8,229 bases of DNA, from the NCBI GenBank assembly GCA_025361105.1, contig JANYAW010000213.1, positions 1 through 8,229 of the forward strand. Reading direction: 5' to 3'. The position numbers were made by a program, and so were the translations under genes. This DNA comes from Rhodocyclaceae bacterium. Lineage in GTDB: Bacteria > Pseudomonadota > Gammaproteobacteria > Burkholderiales > Rhodocyclaceae. The notes under the pieces were generated by a model. That model was not told where the DNA came from, ran no database searches, and saw only the letters and a program-made list of their open reading frames with translations. Each line of letters starts with the position of its first letter. The stretch's first letter is position 1. This document shows, one piece after another, positions 6,701-8,229 of this stretch.

Positions 6701-7924
6701 ACACAAAAACCTGCCACCACAGAAGCGCCGCACACGCCAACGCTGCCCTTGCAGTTCGATGTACATGCCGACGAACTTCAAGTCTTCGGCAGACGCTTCG
6801 GCAATCTGCGCCTGACCGGAACTCGCGCCGACACGCTCACCCGTTTTGCCATCAAAACCACCGAGGTCTCCGGTAATTTTGAATGGGACAGTCGTGGCAA
6901 TGGCAAACTGAGCGGAAAAATTCCCGTATTCACCTTGCCGGAAGCGGCGGTCGCCAACCGCAACACCAGCCCGATGACGGCGAGTGATTTGGGTCCGAAT
7001 GATGCTTCCAGCCAGATACCCGCTTTGGATATCACCATCGGCAAGCTGCTACTCAAAGACAAGGAATTGGGCAGTCTGGCCTTGAGTGCCGAAAACACCA
7101 ACGGTGAATGGCGCGGCAAATTTGATGTGCACAACGAAGATGCCACCCTGAAAGGCACGGCATTGTGGCGGCCCAGTGTGGGACAAAACTCGCCAGTTGG
7201 TGCTGGTGACACGCCGTCAGCAAACACCCAACTTACCCGCGCCGCACCAGTCAACACTTCAGTCGATTTTGATGTCGATGCCAAGCATCTGGAAAAACTA
7301 CTCGATCGCTTCGGCTACGGCGAAACCCTGCGCAAAGGTTCGGCGAAAATCAATGGACAGTTAAGCTGGCAAGGCTCGCCGCTCGCATTCGACTACCCGA
7401 CGCTCTCTGGAAAATTCAAAGCCGATTTATCTGATGGTCAATTCCGCCAGCTCGAACCTGGGGTCGGACGTTTGCTCGGCATTCTGAGTTTGCAATCCTT
7501 GCCACGTCGCATCACGCTCGACTTCCGCGATATTTTTAGTCAAGGATTTGCCTTCGACAGCATCGAAGGCGATGTGGTGGTGGCGCGTGGCGTGTTGGAC
7601 ACCAGCAATCTCGAAATCAGCGGCCCGGCAGCTCGTGTCCTGCTCAGTGGCAGCGTTAACTTGGCCAATGAAACGCAAAATCTAAAAGTCAAAGTTCAAC
7701 CGGCCTTGGGCGATAGTCTGGCGGTCGGCGCCATGCTGGTGAACCCGATTGCGGGTGCGGCATTGTGGCTGTCGCAAAAATTGCTGAAAGATCCGGTCGG
7801 GCAAGTATTGTCTTACGAATATTCGGTGTCGGGAAGTTGGGCTGACCCGAAGGTCATCAAATTTGACAAAGACACCAATAGCACCAAAGCCGATGCCAAA
7901 CCCGACGCAAAGGCCAACCCGTGA
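3776..7924 (+). CDS. yhdP: YhdP family AsmA-like envelope protein, probable inter-membrane phospholipid carrier
   Basis: The 1382-residue protein has a basic N-terminus and one membrane segment (about residues 28-52, LAILLTIIYFLFALLILVL). A very long periplasmic part follows, rich in alternating beta-strand pattern. The start (VLPQIENYRSDIEQGLGEALHRDV, split here only by its length, about 55-78; key residues YR and the GEALHRDV turn), the WLLAQHRIVIRDA stretch (193-205) and the C-terminal block identify the YhdP / DUF3971 family. That block holds GVGRLLGILSLQSLPRR (1229-1245), the NP of MLVNPIAGAALWL near 1323, and a final VSGSWADPKV. E. coli YhdP acts with TamB and YdbH in moving phospholipids to the outer membrane. 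This protein is somewhat longer than the E. coli one, the excess lying partly in Pro/Thr/Ala-rich linkers and in two linkers carrying the dispersed repeat (residues 171-179 and about 1141-1148). The ATG at 3776 has no clear ribosome site; ATG at 3851 (Met26) has GAGG nine bases ahead and is an alternative start. The frame upstream of 3776 has a stop at 3752-3754. Confidence 0.93.
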   Translation: MPLSVFSSRLLHIFDRHPAQPRTWWMAGIHALAILLTIIYFLFALLILVLRLGVLPQIENYRSDIEQGLGEALHRDVKIRHIDAYWVGWHPALTLHGLEIKDVKGRAALELDTVEAELAWDSLLTMQMRLARLEILGPSLVIRRDSVGKISVAGVGVDQAAESLIDQQTRQLVLATRRQADSTASEGDAASDWLLAQHRIVIRDASITWIDESRQAPPLELKQLNFSLENNGNRHRLGLTAQPPLALASRLDLRADFRGEELSTIATWKGETYLELDYADLAIWQKWISYPVELPQGKGALRLWLGIDQARVESATADVRIDNLKVRLRKDLAELDLAHLEGRLGGRHTEAGTSITVKGLRLSTADGISIAPTDVSFSWVAAQAKKPATGSMTANGLDLDALARLAGHLPIDDVVRTQLAAYAPGGLVHDLALEWTGETNDLQHWKVAGRFEKLRLNAQASIPGLEGISGTINGNERGGQLTLAGQQAALNLPQVFPQSRIELTAFAAQTSWRASDSSHRDLAITLDKLNFANQDASGEGSGLWHANGNGPGDIDLTVKLSRAKADSVWRYLPHSVGDDTRKWLQHSLSGGTVSDVMMRLKGNLADYPYRGGKSGTFIVKGNFTGANLDYEPGWPAIEKLNGELLFESEKMRIRANSGQIFGANLKDVTAELPDLEAPAQVLTIKGKAAGPTSEFLHFVDASPVAESIDKATEDMRAVGNGELDLKLVIPLTTDAPARVEGSYRFLANRLIVDDDVPPLTDLNGLLKFTSSSLESKGLHANLLGAPMNAEIKSGSDGNVQVNASGEITVAGLRAQYPLPLFDHLSGAAKWTGNIRVKRKIPELVITTNLVGLASSLPVPFNKSALDAIPVRFERKIPPPVARPASAKTKPMPEVATSSMDMLELSIGKIAQLQLQRRLDATTSVITRGLFNISASGLPALPAKLPERGIQVAVNVPRVDLDFWRPIFTATSNANSTQKPATTEAPHTPTLPLQFDVHADELQVFGRRFGNLRLTGTRADTLTRFAIKTTEVSGNFEWDSRGNGKLSGKIPVFTLPEAAVANRNTSPMTASDLGPNDASSQIPALDITIGKLLLKDKELGSLALSAENTNGEWRGKFDVHNEDATLKGTALWRPSVGQNSPVGAGDTPSANTQLTRAAPVNTSVDFDVDAKHLEKLLDRFGYGETLRKGSAKINGQLSWQGSPLAFDYPTLSGKFKADLSDGQFRQLEPGVGRLLGILSLQSLPRRITLDFRDIFSQGFAFDSIEGDVVVARGVLDTSNLEISGPAARVLLSGSVNLANETQNLKVKVQPALGDSLAVGAMLVNPIAGAALWLSQKLLKDPVGQVLSYEYSVSGSWADPKVIKFDKDTNSTKADAKPDAKANP
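4278..4312 (+). repeat. Dispersed repeat, first copy in yhdP
   Basis: The core is 4286-4312. The match to the second yhdP copy extends left to 4278, giving 34 aligned bases with two differences (4285 and 4299), then a one-base shift and weak similarity after 4311. It is read as Q-L-V-L-A-T-R-R-Q (residues 171-179), in a variable linker before the WLLAQ strand at 193. GGCG-ACA-CGCC at 4297-4307 is a perfect small inverted repeat inside it. Confidence 0.85.
7186..7220 (+). repeat. Dispersed repeat, second copy in yhdP
   Basis: The core is 7194-7220. It is nearly identical to the first yhdP copy, 2908 bases downstream in the same orientation. It is read in another frame, as V-G-A-G-D-T-P-S (residues 1141-1148), the same frame as the argJ copy. 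The surrounding protein (NSP before, ANTQLTRAAPVNTS after) is a low-complexity linker between beta-rich parts. Confidence 0.85.
7909..7924 (+). promoter_or_regulatory. Ribosome site and stop-start overlap coupling yhdP to the Nit hydrolase
   Basis: AAAGG (7909-7913) lies inside the last codons of yhdP, seven bases before the GTG at 7921. The stop TGA occupies 7922-7924, so ribosomes ending yhdP are placed on the next start. This decides the non-ATG start of the hydrolase. Confidence 0.65.
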
Positions 7925-8229
7925 AAATCGCCGCGCTACAAATGATTTCCGGGCCGGAAGTCGCACCCAATTTGGCCACTGCTGCAACGCTGATTGCGCG
8001 TGCTGCGGGTGACGGTGCAAAGCTTATCGCGTTGCCGGAATATTTTCCGCTGATAGGCGCGTCGGATGCGGCACGCTTGGCAGTTCGGGAGACCGAAGGC
8101 ATCGGCCAGATTCAAAATTTTCTGGCCGCCCAAGCCAAACAGCACAGCGTGTGGCTGGTGGGTGGATCGCTGCCCTTGCAGGCCAATGATGCGAACAAGT
8201 TGCGCAATGCCTGTCTGGTCTTCGACCCG
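7921..8229 (+). CDS. Nit-type carbon-nitrogen hydrolase, N-terminal part only
   Basis: The 103 codons present encode the first third of a nitrilase-superfamily amidase. The first strand reads VKIAALQM, and LIALPEYFPLIG (35-46) carries the first residue of the Glu-Lys-Cys catalytic triad, Glu40. The strand WLVGGSLPL and NACLVFDP follow. The Lys and Cys parts lie beyond the window. The pattern most resembles the Nit1 / YbeM group, whose known members hydrolyse deaminated glutathione, a metabolite-repair reaction, but a fragment cannot settle the substrate. The start is GTG at 7921, sharing GTGA with the yhdP stop. AAAGG at 7909-7913 lies seven bases upstream, and starting at the next ATG (7942) would remove the first core strand. 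The four-base overlap points to translational coupling with yhdP. In related bacteria tldD is often found next, but that lies outside this window. Confidence 0.88.
   Translation, partial: MKIAALQMISGPEVAPNLATAATLIARAAGDGAKLIALPEYFPLIGASDAARLAVRETEGIGQIQNFLAAQAKQHSVWLVGGSLPLQANDANKLRNACLVFDP

Noticed and set aside
6330..7284. Several open frames of 100 to 170 codons in other frames and strands across yhdP
   Set aside because: They overlap well-supported YhdP coding sequence, lack ribosome sites and recognisable domains, and are Arg/Ser/Cys-rich as expected for shadow frames.
1..8229. A defence, mobile or biosynthetic system in the window
   Set aside because: All sizeable coding sequence is accounted for by argJ, glnE, yhdP and a Nit hydrolase. 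No nuclease, helicase, transposase, reverse transcriptase, toxin pair or repeat-spacer array is present. The three-copy repeat is dispersed, not arrayed.

Overview
The window looks like a chromosomal core region of a betaproteobacterium. The evidence is the gene content and the arrangement glnE / yhdP back to back, with a Nit-type amidohydrolase fused tightly to the end of yhdP. GC content is moderate by eye and coding density is very high. I see no RNA gene, insertion sequence, CRISPR array, integrase or phage gene. The genus cannot be fixed from the sequence alone.

Layout. (1) Positions 1-927, minus strand: argJ, whose C-terminal quarter lies beyond the left edge. (2) 951-3668, minus strand: complete glnE, the two-headed adenylyltransferase / adenylyl-removing enzyme of glutamine synthetase. 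It lies 23 bases upstream of argJ, so the two are probably one transcript. (3) 3669-3775: a 107-base divergent intergenic region holding the upstream signals of both directions. (4) 3776-7924, plus strand: complete yhdP, a 1382-residue AsmA-like envelope protein. (5) 7921-8229, plus strand: the first 103 codons of a carbon-nitrogen hydrolase that starts with GTG and overlaps the yhdP stop by four bases (GTGA); it runs off the right edge.

Function. The leftward unit concerns nitrogen and glutamate: GlnE tunes glutamine synthetase, and ArgJ moves acetyl groups between ornithine and glutamate in arginine synthesis. The rightward unit pairs a probable inter-membrane phospholipid carrier (YhdP) with a Nit-family amidase that may be a metabolite-repair enzyme.

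The structure not explained by the genes is a short dispersed repeat with a 27-base core. It occurs three times: once in argJ (39-65) and twice in yhdP (4286-4312 and 7194-7220). All copies lie in coding sequence and in the same orientation relative to transcription, but they are read in two different frames. Both yhdP copies fall in what look like inter-domain linkers. The core can form a small imperfect hairpin, so it may be a small mobile or palindromic element tolerated inside genes. This is the observation most worth following up; otherwise the genes are ordinary housekeeping genes.
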